NCBI GenBank assembly: GCA_965249005.1
Contig: CBDFLD010000013.1
Location: 233,393 to 297,392, forward strand
From: CBDFLD01 sp965249005
Lineage (GTDB): Bacteria; Acidobacteriota; UBA6911
Direction of reading: 5' to 3'
Length of the DNA: 64,000 nucleotides
Part shown: positions 1 through 8,098 of the stretch, piece by piece
Layout: each line of letters begins with the position of its first letter
Numbering within the stretch: the stretch's first letter is position 1
Notes under the pieces: generated by a model
Databases searched by the model: none
Seen by the model: the letters and a program-made list of their open reading frames with translations, nothing else
Told to the model about the DNA's origin: nothing
Translations under genes and position numbers: made by a program

Positions 1-96
1 CGCTCTCCCGGGCTGGATCCAATGAATCTTAGCGCTCACCACAGCAGCTGAGTGGCGCGTAACTGACGGACGCCTCCGGCACAATGGCCGACAACG

Positions 97-813
97 TCAC
101 TTGGTTGCTGTCACCAGGAGTACGATTCCACCAGTGAGGAAACGAAGCTGAAGGGACTCGAACCCGACGTCCGCGATCAATTCGCGCAAATCGTCGGGCG
201 GAGGGAATGACTGAACGCTCTCCGGGAGATATCGGTAGGGACCATCCACACCTGATACAACTCGGCCAACGCGGGGAAGGAGTTGGGTGAAATAGAAGCG
301 ATAGAGATTGCCGTAAAGCGAATTCCGTGGCATCGCAAACTCCAGGATTCCCAAGACACCGCCCGGACGCAACACGCGCCACATCTCTTTCACCCCGTCC
401 GATAGGTTGGCGAGATTTCGAAGCACGAAAGCCGACACCACAGCATCAAACGTTCCTTCGCGAAACGGGACAGACAAAGCGTCCCCTTCGACAAGATCTA
501 TACGACTTCCCGGATTCCGCAAGACCTTCTCTTTCGCCCGTTGGAGCATCGGGCGGCAAAAGTCACACCCGACGGTCGAACCCTTCTTGCTCGCGAAAGC
601 TATCGCGAGATCCCCAGTTCCGCACCCTACATCGAGAATCCGGGGTTGCTCCGCTTGCAGTCTCTCGGCCACAACTTTGACGCAGCTTCTCCGCCAAGAG
701 CGATCCACGTTACCGGATAGCAGATGGTTGAGAAGGTCATAGCGAGCAGCGATGTCGCCAAACATGGAGCGAACAGCTTTAGAGCGGGCTGATTCCTCAC
801 TCGTGGATAGCAT
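97..813 (-). CDS. ubiE: Menaquinone/ubiquinone C-methyltransferase (MenG/UbiE)
   Basis: A 238-residue class I SAM-dependent methyltransferase that methylates the quinone ring in the last step of menaquinone (or ubiquinone) synthesis. The N-terminal MFGDIAARYDLLNHLLS block and the SAM-binding ILDVGCGTGDLAIA motif (about residues 59-71) are typical of UbiE/MenG, and the length is normal. A downstream RNLANLSDG segment also fits. The start is ATG at 813, with a GAGGA ribosome site about nine bases upstream. It lies 23 bp after aroB and is probably co-transcribed with it. Because mqnA (futalosine pathway) is in the same window, demethylmenaquinone is the likely substrate. The substrate assignment is inferred. 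Confidence 0.93.
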   Translation of the reverse strand: MLSTSEESARSKAVRSMFGDIAARYDLLNHLLSGNVDRSWRRSCVKVVAERLQAEQPRILDVGCGTGDLAIAFASKKGSTVGCDFCRPMLQRAKEKVLRNPGSRIDLVEGDALSVPFREGTFDAVVSAFVLRNLANLSDGVKEMWRVLRPGGVLGILEFAMPRNSLYGNLYRFYFTQLLPRVGRVVSGVDGPYRYLPESVQSFPPPDDLRELIADVGFESLQLRFLTGGIVLLVTATK

Positions 814-836
814 CTAGACCGGTCCTCGGCGATGCG

Positions 837-1934
837 TCATATCGATCCGTTCCGATCTAGATACAACCTGACGAATTTCTTTAGCTGAGACGGATCCACG
901 GAGTGTATCTCGGCCTCTCCCATTCGCGGCAGCAGAACAAACCGGGTTTCCCCGGCAACACGCTTCTTGTCACGCTGTAAAGCACGCCAAACCGCATTCG
1001 GTGAGATTCCGCGCAACGACGGCAAGGGTGCTACCTTCGAGATCAGCCTTCTCAGGCGTTGACCGCTGGCTCCAAGCGCCATTCCAAATTCGGCACCCAA
1101 TTCGACCGCTGCGATCATACCCCACGCCACGGCTTCACCATGCTTGAAGCGTCGAAAATCGGTCGCCGCCTCCAACGCGTGACCAATGGTGTGCCCATAG
1201 TTCAGGCACATCCTCGCGCTCGACTCTCTCTCGTCTGAAGAGACGATCTCCGCCTTGATGCGTGAACATTCCGTTACAATGTATTCCAAGGCTCTCGGCT
1301 CGCACCTACGCACTTCTTCAAGGCGTCGGTCCAGATACCGCAGCAGCTTCTCGGAACGAATGGCGCCGTACTTTACCACTTCGAAGAGACCCGAGGCCAA
1401 TTCCCTTGCGGGCAAAGTGGCAAGCAATCTCACATCCGACAACACCGCGGACGGTTGGTGGATCGCGCCGATCAGGTTTTTCCCTTGGCGGACGTTGATC
1501 CCGACCTTTCCTCCGATTGCGCTGTCGACCTGCGCCAGCAATGTCGTCGGCACGTTTACATAGGGAATACCTCGCATGAAGGTGGCTGCCGCAAACCCGG
1601 TGAGGTCTCCAACCACCCCGCCTCCCACGGCTGCGAGCCACGATGATCGGTCGGCACGAAAGCCGAACAGTCGTTGGTAGACTCGTTCGAGAGTGCGCTG
1701 CGTTTTGAATCGCTCTCCATCCCCAATCGGGATGACTCGCTTCAAGCTCCAATCGCCCGGCAGGCTGCGCGCAATCCGATCGCCATGTAGTTTCAGAACG
1801 AGAGAGTTCGATACAAAAATCGGAGGGGTGTCGAGACCTAGCTTCCTCAACCCGGGATAGACCCGGTCCAGGATTCCTGTGCCAATCATGATGGGATAGC
1901 TCCTGTCATGGAGCTCGACACGAATCGTGTTCAT
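837..1934 (-). CDS. aroB: 3-dehydroquinate synthase
   Basis: A 365-residue NAD- and metal-dependent enzyme that turns DAHP into 3-dehydroquinate, the second step of the shikimate pathway. The NAD-binding GGGVVGDLTGFAAATFMRG region, the GGKVGIN motif and the metal-ligand segment CLNYGHTIGHALE are all visible, and the length matches the family. The reading frame is open upstream to 1985, but the ATG at 1934 (MNTIRVELHDRSYPI) begins at the conserved N-terminus and has an AAGGG site five bases upstream, so I use it. It is followed closely by ubiE. The shikimate product chorismate feeds the MqnA menaquinone route, so the pairing with ubiE makes metabolic sense. Confidence 0.95.
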   Translation of the reverse strand: MNTIRVELHDRSYPIMIGTGILDRVYPGLRKLGLDTPPIFVSNSLVLKLHGDRIARSLPGDWSLKRVIPIGDGERFKTQRTLERVYQRLFGFRADRSSWLAAVGGGVVGDLTGFAAATFMRGIPYVNVPTTLLAQVDSAIGGKVGINVRQGKNLIGAIHQPSAVLSDVRLLATLPARELASGLFEVVKYGAIRSEKLLRYLDRRLEEVRRCEPRALEYIVTECSRIKAEIVSSDERESSARMCLNYGHTIGHALEAATDFRRFKHGEAVAWGMIAAVELGAEFGMALGASGQRLRRLISKVAPLPSLRGISPNAVWRALQRDKKRVAGETRFVLLPRMGEAEIHSVDPSQLKKFVRLYLDRNGSI

Positions 1935-2132
1935 CGTAACCCTTGTACAAGGCCTGTCGCGGACGGATAGTGGGTGGCCATCCACGTTGGCTGTAGCACC
2001 GTCGAGTTGCTCGATTTAGCAAGACGGGCAAAGGCAGGCTGGCCAATCGGGCAACAGCAACCGTCGCGTCGCAAGACCGGAGCGCCTTCGCCTTGTTCAG
2101 CAGACCATGATCCCTTCGATCGCCCCCCCCGC

Positions 2133-2912
2133 TTACCGAGAGACCCCTTCCAAGGGGGAAGTAGCCGTGGCATACAACTTCTTTTCGATTCTTCCGGCAC
2201 GATAGGCTAACCGGCCAGCTTCGACGGCCAGTTTCATCGCCTTGGCCATGGCTACGGCGTCCTCTGCTCCTGCGATTCCGGTATTCATGAGAACCCCATC
2301 ACATCCCAGCTCCATCGCGATCGTGGCGTCTGATGCAGTTCCGACGCCAGCATCCACGATCACTGGCAACGAAATCGATTCGAGGATGATTCGAAGATTC
2401 GCTGGATTGCGAATACCAAGTCCGGAACCGATCGGTGCACCCAATGGCATGACAGCCGCCGCCCCAGCTTCTTGAAGCTTGCGCGCAACGATGGGATCGT
2501 CGTTCGTATACGGCAAAACCACAAATCCATCTTTGACGAGTACTCGCGTGGCTGTCAACAACGCTTCTGTATCCGGAAACAGGGTCTTCTCGTCCCCGAT
2601 AACCTCGAGCTTCACCCAGTCCGAGAGGCCGGCTTCCCGGCCGAGCTGGGCAACTCGAATCGCTTCCTCGGCCGTATAACAGCCCGCCGTATTCGGCAAA
2701 AGGGTATATCTAGTCGTGTCGATAAAATCGAGCAGGGATTGTCCGGAACGGTCGCCCACGTCCAGTCGGCGGACTGCCACCGTTACCATTTCCGCGCCCG
2801 AGGCCTCCAGTGCCTCCTTCATTAACGGAAAGGTTTTGTACTTGCCTGTCCCAACAATGAGCCGGGATCGAAAAGAGCGATTCGCAATCTGAAAGGTATC
2901 TTGATCCGGCAC
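2133..2912 (-). CDS. thiG: Thiazole synthase ThiG
   Basis: A 259-residue TIM-barrel enzyme that forms the thiamine thiazole phosphate from deoxyxylulose phosphate, dehydroglycine and ThiS-thiocarboxylate. The N-terminal FRSRLIVGTGKYK segment contains the region of the Schiff-base chemistry, and the VIVDAGVGTASDA and DGVLMNTGIAGA phosphate-binding loops are conserved. Translation starts at GTG immediately after the thiS TAA stop. The GGAGG that forms the C-terminal glycine codons of thiS doubles as the thiG ribosome site, so the two are translationally coupled. About 200 bp without a recognisable gene separate it from aroB. Confidence 0.95.
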   Translation of the reverse strand: MPDQDTFQIANRSFRSRLIVGTGKYKTFPLMKEALEASGAEMVTVAVRRLDVGDRSGQSLLDFIDTTRYTLLPNTAGCYTAEEAIRVAQLGREAGLSDWVKLEVIGDEKTLFPDTEALLTATRVLVKDGFVVLPYTNDDPIVARKLQEAGAAAVMPLGAPIGSGLGIRNPANLRIILESISLPVIVDAGVGTASDATIAMELGCDGVLMNTGIAGAEDAVAMAKAMKLAVEAGRLAYRAGRIEKKLYATATSPLEGVSR

Positions 2913-3158
2913 TTAACCTCCTCCTACGAATCGGACAATCTCGACCTTGTCTCTCTCGTTCAGGGACGTCTTCTCCCACTCAGTGCGTCGCAGGATCCGT
3001 CGATTGACTTCTATCGCCACACCCTCTTCCCCCACATCGAGATGCCGCAGCAACTCACGCACACTCGACACTGCGGGCACAACCCGCTCTTCGCCATTGA
3101 TCTCCAAACACAGTTTTGTCTGCACGATACCAGATGATACTGAGTCAATCACCGCCAA
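2913..3158 (-). CDS. thiS: Sulfur carrier protein ThiS
   Basis: A small ubiquitin-fold sulfur carrier that is thiocarboxylated at its C-terminal glycine and donates sulfur to ThiG. The core LEINGEERVV, SSVRELLRHL and a C-terminal VRFVGGG are visible. The family normally ends in GG, so a third glycine is slightly unusual. The open frame gives 81 residues, longer than the usual 65-70. The first codon here is TTG and has no good ribosome site. In-frame GTG codons at 3152 and 3125 are alternatives, so the start is uncertain. No thiC or other thiamine gene is seen nearby, and I see no TPP riboswitch upstream. Confidence 0.85.
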   Translation of the reverse strand: MAVIDSVSSGIVQTKLCLEINGEERVVPAVSSVRELLRHLDVGEEGVAIEVNRRILRRTEWEKTSLNERDKVEIVRFVGGG

Positions 3159-3174
3159 ATCAACCAGAAAATCC

Positions 3175-3204
3175 TTGACACCGTCTTGACCGCTCCACTA
3201 ATAT
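3175..3204 (+). promoter_or_regulatory. Sigma70-type promoter for the nuoE operon
   Basis: TTGACA at 3175-3180 is separated by 18 bp from TAATAT at 3199-3204. It points at nuoE about 100 bp downstream, inside the divergent thiS/nuoE intergenic region. The match is good, but the assignment rests on sequence alone. Confidence 0.5.
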
Positions 3205-3307
3205 CGTCCCGCTTGCAGAGCCTTAAGTCATACACATTACTATATTTGCATATTTCATTGCACTCACGCCACCGTTTCTCCTGCAAGCAGTTCGTATACA
3301 ATTTCAG

Positions 3308-3775
3308 ATGTTGAGCGATGCCACACAGCGCAAAATCAAGGTCCTGCAGGATAGGTATCCGAGCTCACGCTCCGCGCTGATACCTTCGCTCATGGTCGCG
3401 CAAGATGAGTCCGGTTACCTTTCAGCCGAAACAATTCGTGATGTTTCCCAGCTTTTCGGCCTTCATCCGAACACGGTCTACGAGGTCGCCAGCTTCTATA
3501 CCATGCTTTTCAAGAAGCCTGTGGGGCGGCATTGCCTACAGGTATGCACAAATATTTCCTGCTCCTTGTCCGGCTGCGACGCAATCATGTCCTATCTTCA
3601 GCAAAGGCTCAATCTCTCTCCCGGTGAAACTTCGAGCGATGGAAGATACACGCTGCTGGAGGTCGAATGTCTGGGATCCTGTAACACAGCTCCGGTTCTT
3701 CAACTGAATAACAAAGATTACTTCGAGAACCTCTCAATCGAGAAGCTGGATCGACTCCTCGACGAATTGAAATAG
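3308..3775 (+). CDS. nuoE: NADH-quinone oxidoreductase subunit E (NuoE)
   Basis: A 155-residue peripheral subunit of complex I that holds the N1a [2Fe-2S] cluster and pairs with NuoF. The four cysteine ligands are visible as CTNISCSLSGC (first pair) and VECLGSCNTAPV (second pair). The N-terminal HPNTVYEVASFYTMLF segment is typical. The stop codon is directly followed by the nuoJ ATG. This is odd, because nuoE is normally followed by nuoF and nuoG, neither of which is in the window. The TTTCAG before the ATG is a poor ribosome site. It is the first gene of the operon behind the promoter at 3175-3204. Confidence 0.93.
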   Translation: MLSDATQRKIKVLQDRYPSSRSALIPSLMVAQDESGYLSAETIRDVSQLFGLHPNTVYEVASFYTMLFKKPVGRHCLQVCTNISCSLSGCDAIMSYLQQRLNLSPGETSSDGRYTLLEVECLGSCNTAPVLQLNNKDYFENLSIEKLDRLLDELK

Positions 3776-4273
3776 ATGGAGACAGGGCTTTTCTATTTTT
3801 TTGGCAGCCTTTCATTGCTCTCGGCCATCAGCGTCGTGGCTCAACGAAGGGTCTTCTATTCTGCCATTTCGTTGATTCTCTGCCTCTTCTCCGTGGCTGG
3901 CCTTTATCTCTTGCTCGAATCCCCGTTCATTGCTACCGTCCAAGTCATCGTCTACGCCGGGGCCATTATGGCCCTGGTTCTTTTCGTGATCATGCTTGTG
4001 GACCCATTCTCGAATACGGTCCCGAAGGACAAGCGTAGGAGCCTGTCGGTCGCCGCGATACTCCTTGGATCCGCAGTTGTCTTTCTTTTGTCCCGGACGC
4101 TCGCCAGCTACGATCTCCGGCATGCTCCTGCTCGCCAGGGGAACTCTTCGGGCACCATTGCTCAAATTGGCAAAGTCCTATTCGAAGATTACCTGCTGCC
4201 GTTCGAAGTCACTTCTATTCTGATACTGGTTGCCGTCATCGGCGCGGTCGTCTTGGCAAAACGGGAGCCATGA
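3776..4273 (+). CDS. nuoJ: NADH-quinone oxidoreductase subunit J (NuoJ)
   Basis: A 165-residue integral membrane subunit of the complex I proton-pumping arm, made of several hydrophobic segments. The characteristic VQVIVYAGAIMALVLFVIML block (third helix, with the helix-breaking glycine) and the C-terminal LLPFEVTSILILVAVIGAVV are present. The start ATG lies immediately after the nuoE stop, and nuoK begins three bases after its stop, so translation is likely coupled. The length is normal for the short form of NuoJ. Confidence 0.95.
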   Translation: METGLFYFFGSLSLLSAISVVAQRRVFYSAISLILCLFSVAGLYLLLESPFIATVQVIVYAGAIMALVLFVIMLVDPFSNTVPKDKRRSLSVAAILLGSAVVFLLSRTLASYDLRHAPARQGNSSGTIAQIGKVLFEDYLLPFEVTSILILVAVIGAVVLAKREP

Positions 4274-4276
4274 GCC

Positions 4277-4576
4277 ATGCAGCTTGCCGACTATTTGATC
4301 CTTGGCTCCTTGTTGTTCTCTATTGGAACAATCGGCGTTCTGGTCAAAAAAAACATCATCGCCATCTTTCTATGCATCGAGCTCATGCTCAATGGCGTCA
4401 ATCTCTCCCTCGTCGCCTTTTCTCACTTTCTCAACCAGGTGGATGGCCAAATTTTTGTATTTCTCGTGATGGTGGTTGCGGCTGCTGAGGCAGCCGTCGG
4501 GCTCGCCATAACAATTACACTTTATCGCAATCGAAACACCCTGAGCGTCGACGACGCCGACATCATGAAGTGGTAG
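4277..4576 (+). CDS. nuoK: NADH-quinone oxidoreductase subunit K (NuoK)
   Basis: A 99-residue, three-helix membrane subunit related to MrpC antiporter subunits. The conserved CIELMLNGVNLSLVAF segment contains the intramembrane glutamate that takes part in proton translocation. A second acidic position is in VVAAAEAAVGLAI. The length is exactly that expected. It sits between nuoJ and nuoL with almost no spacing. Confidence 0.96.
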   Translation: MQLADYLILGSLLFSIGTIGVLVKKNIIAIFLCIELMLNGVNLSLVAFSHFLNQVDGQIFVFLVMVVAAAEAAVGLAITITLYRNRNTLSVDDADIMKW

Positions 4577-4584
4577 TCCTGGTC

Positions 4585-6531
4585 ATGATCGATTTCCTGT
4601 GGCTGATTCCCCTCCCGGCGCTGCTCGGATCCGTGGTCAACGGAGTCTTTGGTCGCTACCTTTCGAAAGGTTTGGTCACCGTAGCCGCCTGTGGATCGGC
4701 CGGACTCTCTTTCGTTCTCAGCTTGGTGGCCGTCCTCGATCTGCTCAGCCGGTCCGAAGACGACCGGGTGGTCACCCAATTTTTCTTCACCTGGATTGAA
4801 TCCGGGGACTTCATCGCAAAGGCGGAGTTTCTCTTCGATCCGCTATCGGCGGTCATGCTGCTCGTCGTCACGGGCGTTGGTTTTCTCATCCACGTTTATT
4901 CTGTCGGTTACATGCATGGTGATCCTGGCTACCATCGATTCTACGCGTACCTGAACCTCTTTATGTTCTCGATGCTCATCCTCGTGTTGAGTCACAACCT
5001 TCTGCTGATGTTCGTTGGATGGGAAGGTGTCGGGCTTTGCTCTTACCTCCTGATCGGCTTTTACTTCGACCGCAAAAGCGCGGCTGACGCGGGGAAAAAG
5101 GCGTTCATTGTCAACCGGATCGGGGATGTTGGCTTTGTCCTGGGAATATTTCTCACTTTCATCATATTCGGCAGCTTGGACTTCAGTGCGATCTTCGGTC
5201 AAATTGACCCCATGTCGCAATCAACAGGGATCGAAAGCGGCATCGGCCCGCTCACGGCTATCGGCCTGCTCCTTCTGGTGGGTGCCGTGGGCAAGAGTGC
5301 TCAGATTCCACTTTACGTCTGGCTGCCCGACGCCATGGAAGGGCCCACTCCGGTAAGCGCCTTGATTCACGCTGCTACGATGGTCACCGCCGGCGTGTAT
5401 ATGGTGGTCCGCTGCTCTCCGATCTACGCCCATGCTCCGGTTGCCATGCAGGTCGTGGCCGTCATCGGGATCGCGACTGCATTGATGGCTGCCACCATCG
5501 CGTTAGCCCAGCGGGACATCAAGCGTGTTCTGGCTTATTCGACGGTCAGCCAGCTTGGGTACATGTTCGTGGCTGCCGGCGTGGGCGCCTTCAGCGCGGC
5601 CATTTTTCACGTCATGACCCACGCGTTCTTCAAGGCACTCCTTTTTCTGGGCGCCGGAAGTGTCATTCACAGTCTCTCCGGGGAACAAGACATGACGAAG
5701 ATGGGAGGGTTGCGCCGCCATATCCCAATCACCTACTGGACAATGCTGATGGGCGCTCTGGCCATCAGTGGCTTTTTCCCGTTTGCGGGATTCTTCAGCA
5801 AAGACGAGATACTATGGTCGGCGTGGGCCAACGATCACCGCATTCTGTGGGCCCTTGGCGTCGTGACCGCCGCCCTGACGGCTTTCTATATGTTTCGTCT
5901 GATTTTTTTGACCTTCCATGGTTCCGGGCGACTACCCGCGGGGTCCTCCCCCCAAGTTCACGAATCGCCGCCCAGCATGACGATCCCGCTGGGTGTTTTG
6001 GCACTCCTGTCTGTTTTCGGAGGATTCATCGGGCTACCAGCGTGGTTGGGGCATAACGTCTTCTCTTCCTTCATGGAAGGAAGGCTCGGCTCGTCCTTGT
6101 CCGACCATCCTCACGCACCAGCATCTCATGGGGAGGAAGTCGCGCTCGCGGCCATTTCCTTTGCGGTTGCGCTCGGGGGCATTGCCCTTGCGTACCGTTG
6201 TTTCCTGTCACAGCCTGATAGGACTTCCGCCATCGTCTCCCGCTTCTCGAGTCTACACAGATTGCTCGTGCAAAAGTACTATGTGGACGAGATATACGAT
6301 TCGGTGGTGGTACACCCCATCTCGCGTGGCTCGGAGATTTTCCTCTGGAAGCTCATCGACGTTCGCGTCATTGACGGAATTGTAAACGGGGCCGGACGGC
6401 TGGTTCGCACCGGCGCCGAGATCTTCAAGCACCTCCAGAACGGTCTGACGCGAAGCTACGCCTCTTGGATCGTGCTGGGTTCGCTGGTTGTGCTGTTCTA
6501 TTTCTACGTTGTGTCTGACGGAACTCCTTAG
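4585..6531 (+). CDS. nuoL: NADH-quinone oxidoreductase subunit L (NuoL)
   Basis: A 648-residue Mrp-type antiporter-like subunit at the distal end of the complex I membrane arm. The proton-channel residues lie in VGWEGVGLCSYLLIGFY (conserved glutamate) and in GKSAQIPLYVWLPDAMEGPT (conserved lysine). A long amphipathic C-terminal helix region follows near YVDEIYDSVV. The frame opens at a GTG at 4570 that overlaps nuoK, but the ATG at 4585 begins at the usual MIDFLWLIPL N-terminus. A second, divergent NuoL is encoded at 16371-18419. Confidence 0.95.
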   Translation: MIDFLWLIPLPALLGSVVNGVFGRYLSKGLVTVAACGSAGLSFVLSLVAVLDLLSRSEDDRVVTQFFFTWIESGDFIAKAEFLFDPLSAVMLLVVTGVGFLIHVYSVGYMHGDPGYHRFYAYLNLFMFSMLILVLSHNLLLMFVGWEGVGLCSYLLIGFYFDRKSAADAGKKAFIVNRIGDVGFVLGIFLTFIIFGSLDFSAIFGQIDPMSQSTGIESGIGPLTAIGLLLLVGAVGKSAQIPLYVWLPDAMEGPTPVSALIHAATMVTAGVYMVVRCSPIYAHAPVAMQVVAVIGIATALMAATIALAQRDIKRVLAYSTVSQLGYMFVAAGVGAFSAAIFHVMTHAFFKALLFLGAGSVIHSLSGEQDMTKMGGLRRHIPITYWTMLMGALAISGFFPFAGFFSKDEILWSAWANDHRILWALGVVTAALTAFYMFRLIFLTFHGSGRLPAGSSPQVHESPPSMTIPLGVLALLSVFGGFIGLPAWLGHNVFSSFMEGRLGSSLSDHPHAPASHGEEVALAAISFAVALGGIALAYRCFLSQPDRTSAIVSRFSSLHRLLVQKYYVDEIYDSVVVHPISRGSEIFLWKLIDVRVIDGIVNGAGRLVRTGAEIFKHLQNGLTRSYASWIVLGSLVVLFYFYVVSDGTP

Positions 6532-6535
6532 TGCG

Positions 6536-8098
6536 ATGATAGAAACTCCCCAACTACTAGCGCTCACTATTTACTTGCCCGCAATGACGGCTCTTGTTGT
6601 CGGGATGGTGCCCGATAGTTCTCTTCGCCTTCTCAAGCTCCTGGGTCTTTCCGGGAGTCTACTCACGTTTGCGAGTGCACTCGGTCTTGTCTATCACTTC
6701 GAACCTGCAATTGGAGATTTCCAATTCACTGCTTCCTTACCCTGGATCGAGACCGAGAGTTACCGAATCTCGCATCATATAGGGATCGATGGAATCAGTT
6801 TGTTCCTCGTTGCGCTGGCCACGTTTCTTTTCCCCCTTGCGATCCTATCTTCCTGGGCCTCGATCCATTCCGGGATCAAACCATACCTCCTCTGCCTCCT
6901 CGCATTGGAAACGGGCGTCATCGGTGTTTTTTGCGCGCTGGATTTGATTTTGTTCTTCGTATTCTGGGAAGTCCTCTTGATACCGATGTACTTTCTGATC
7001 GGCGTATGGGGTGGTCAGCGGCGAATCTACGCGGCAATCAAGTTCATCCTCTACACGATGGTGGGCTCGCTGCTCATGCTGCTGGCCATCCTCTACTTGT
7101 TCTTTGCGAACGGTGCTTCCTCTTTCGATCTGGTAGAAATCACCAGGAATCTGGCATCAGGCACATTGATCCTGACTCCCCGGATCGAGTATTTGCTCTT
7201 TTCGGCGTTCTTGCTCGCCTTTGCCATAAAGGTGCCCCTGTTTCCTTTTCATACCTGGCTTCCGGATGCTCACGTGGAGGCGCCGACGGCGGGCTCGGTG
7301 ATTTTGGCCGGGGTCCTGCTCAAGTTGGGAAGCTATGGGATTCTGCGCTTTTGTCTTCCTCTTTTCCCCAACGCTGCCGTTGGCGCGGCACCCTATCTAT
7401 CCATCATGGCCCTTGTCGGCATCATCTATGGGGCGCTGGTCGCCATGGTTCAGCCCGACGTGAAGAAGTTGGTCGCCTATTCGTCTGTAAGCCATATGGG
7501 ACTTGTGATCCTAGGCATCTTCTCCTTCAACATGCAAGGCCTGCAAGGCTCGACGCTACAGATGATCAATCACGGATTGTCGACCGGCGGGCTCTTTCTC
7601 CTGGTTGGCATGATCTACGATCGACGACACACGCGTCTGATTTCGGACTTTGGCGGATTGGCACACGTCAGTCCGTTTCTGTCCACCTGTTTCTTGATCG
7701 TCACGCTATCTTCCATTGGCCTTCCAGGATTGAACGGTTTCGTCGGGGAAGTATTGATTCTCTTTGGAACATTCGCCGGAAACCGTTGGTACGCTGCTGT
7801 TGCTGCCACCGGAATGATCCTGAGCGCTGTATACATGCTCTGGATGTATCAACGCGTTTTCCTCGGCAAGATCACTCACGAAGAAAACCGAGACCTGGTG
7901 GACATGGGAGCGCGAGAGAAGCTCGTTGTGATCCCTATCCTCGTTGTCATGCTCTGGATCGGGGTGTTCTCGGAACCTTTTCTGAGACGCATGGACGCCA
8001 GCATCGAGCAAGTTCTCGGGCGCGTGCGACAAGCGCAAGATGCCGCACAGCAACCATCCCACAGCGACGTCGCAGCCAGGGAGACCTCGCCCCGATGA
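6536..8098 (+). CDS. nuoM: NADH-quinone oxidoreductase subunit M (NuoM)
   Basis: A 520-residue antiporter-like proton-pumping subunit. Hallmarks are FFVFWEVLLIPMYFLIG (helix with the essential glutamate), FPFHTWLPDAHVEAPT, and VQPDVKKLVAYSSVSHMG (lysine of the channel). The start ATG is four bases after the nuoL stop. The C-terminal tail is polar and rich in glutamine and alanine. The stop TGA overlaps the nuoN ATG. A second NuoM is encoded at 14714-16288. Confidence 0.95.
   Translation: MIETPQLLALTIYLPAMTALVVGMVPDSSLRLLKLLGLSGSLLTFASALGLVYHFEPAIGDFQFTASLPWIETESYRISHHIGIDGISLFLVALATFLFPLAILSSWASIHSGIKPYLLCLLALETGVIGVFCALDLILFFVFWEVLLIPMYFLIGVWGGQRRIYAAIKFILYTMVGSLLMLLAILYLFFANGASSFDLVEITRNLASGTLILTPRIEYLLFSAFLLAFAIKVPLFPFHTWLPDAHVEAPTAGSVILAGVLLKLGSYGILRFCLPLFPNAAVGAAPYLSIMALVGIIYGALVAMVQPDVKKLVAYSSVSHMGLVILGIFSFNMQGLQGSTLQMINHGLSTGGLFLLVGMIYDRRHTRLISDFGGLAHVSPFLSTCFLIVTLSSIGLPGLNGFVGEVLILFGTFAGNRWYAAVAATGMILSAVYMLWMYQRVFLGKITHEENRDLVDMGAREKLVVIPILVVMLWIGVFSEPFLRRMDASIEQVLGRVRQAQDAAQQPSHSDVAARETSPR

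Noticed and set aside
1935..2132. A small gene between thiG and aroB
   Set aside because: The open frames here (for example 1931-2200 minus) are low-complexity and have no homology or ribosome site. It is simply intergenic.
3159..3307. A TPP riboswitch upstream of thiS
   Set aside because: The conserved CTGAGA and ACCTGAT-type elements of the thi-box are not present on either strand.
6931..8094. The long upstream extension of the nuoN frame
   Set aside because: The sequence before 8095 overlaps nuoM in another frame and is arginine and histidine rich. The ATG at 8095 overlaps the nuoM stop, as is usual.
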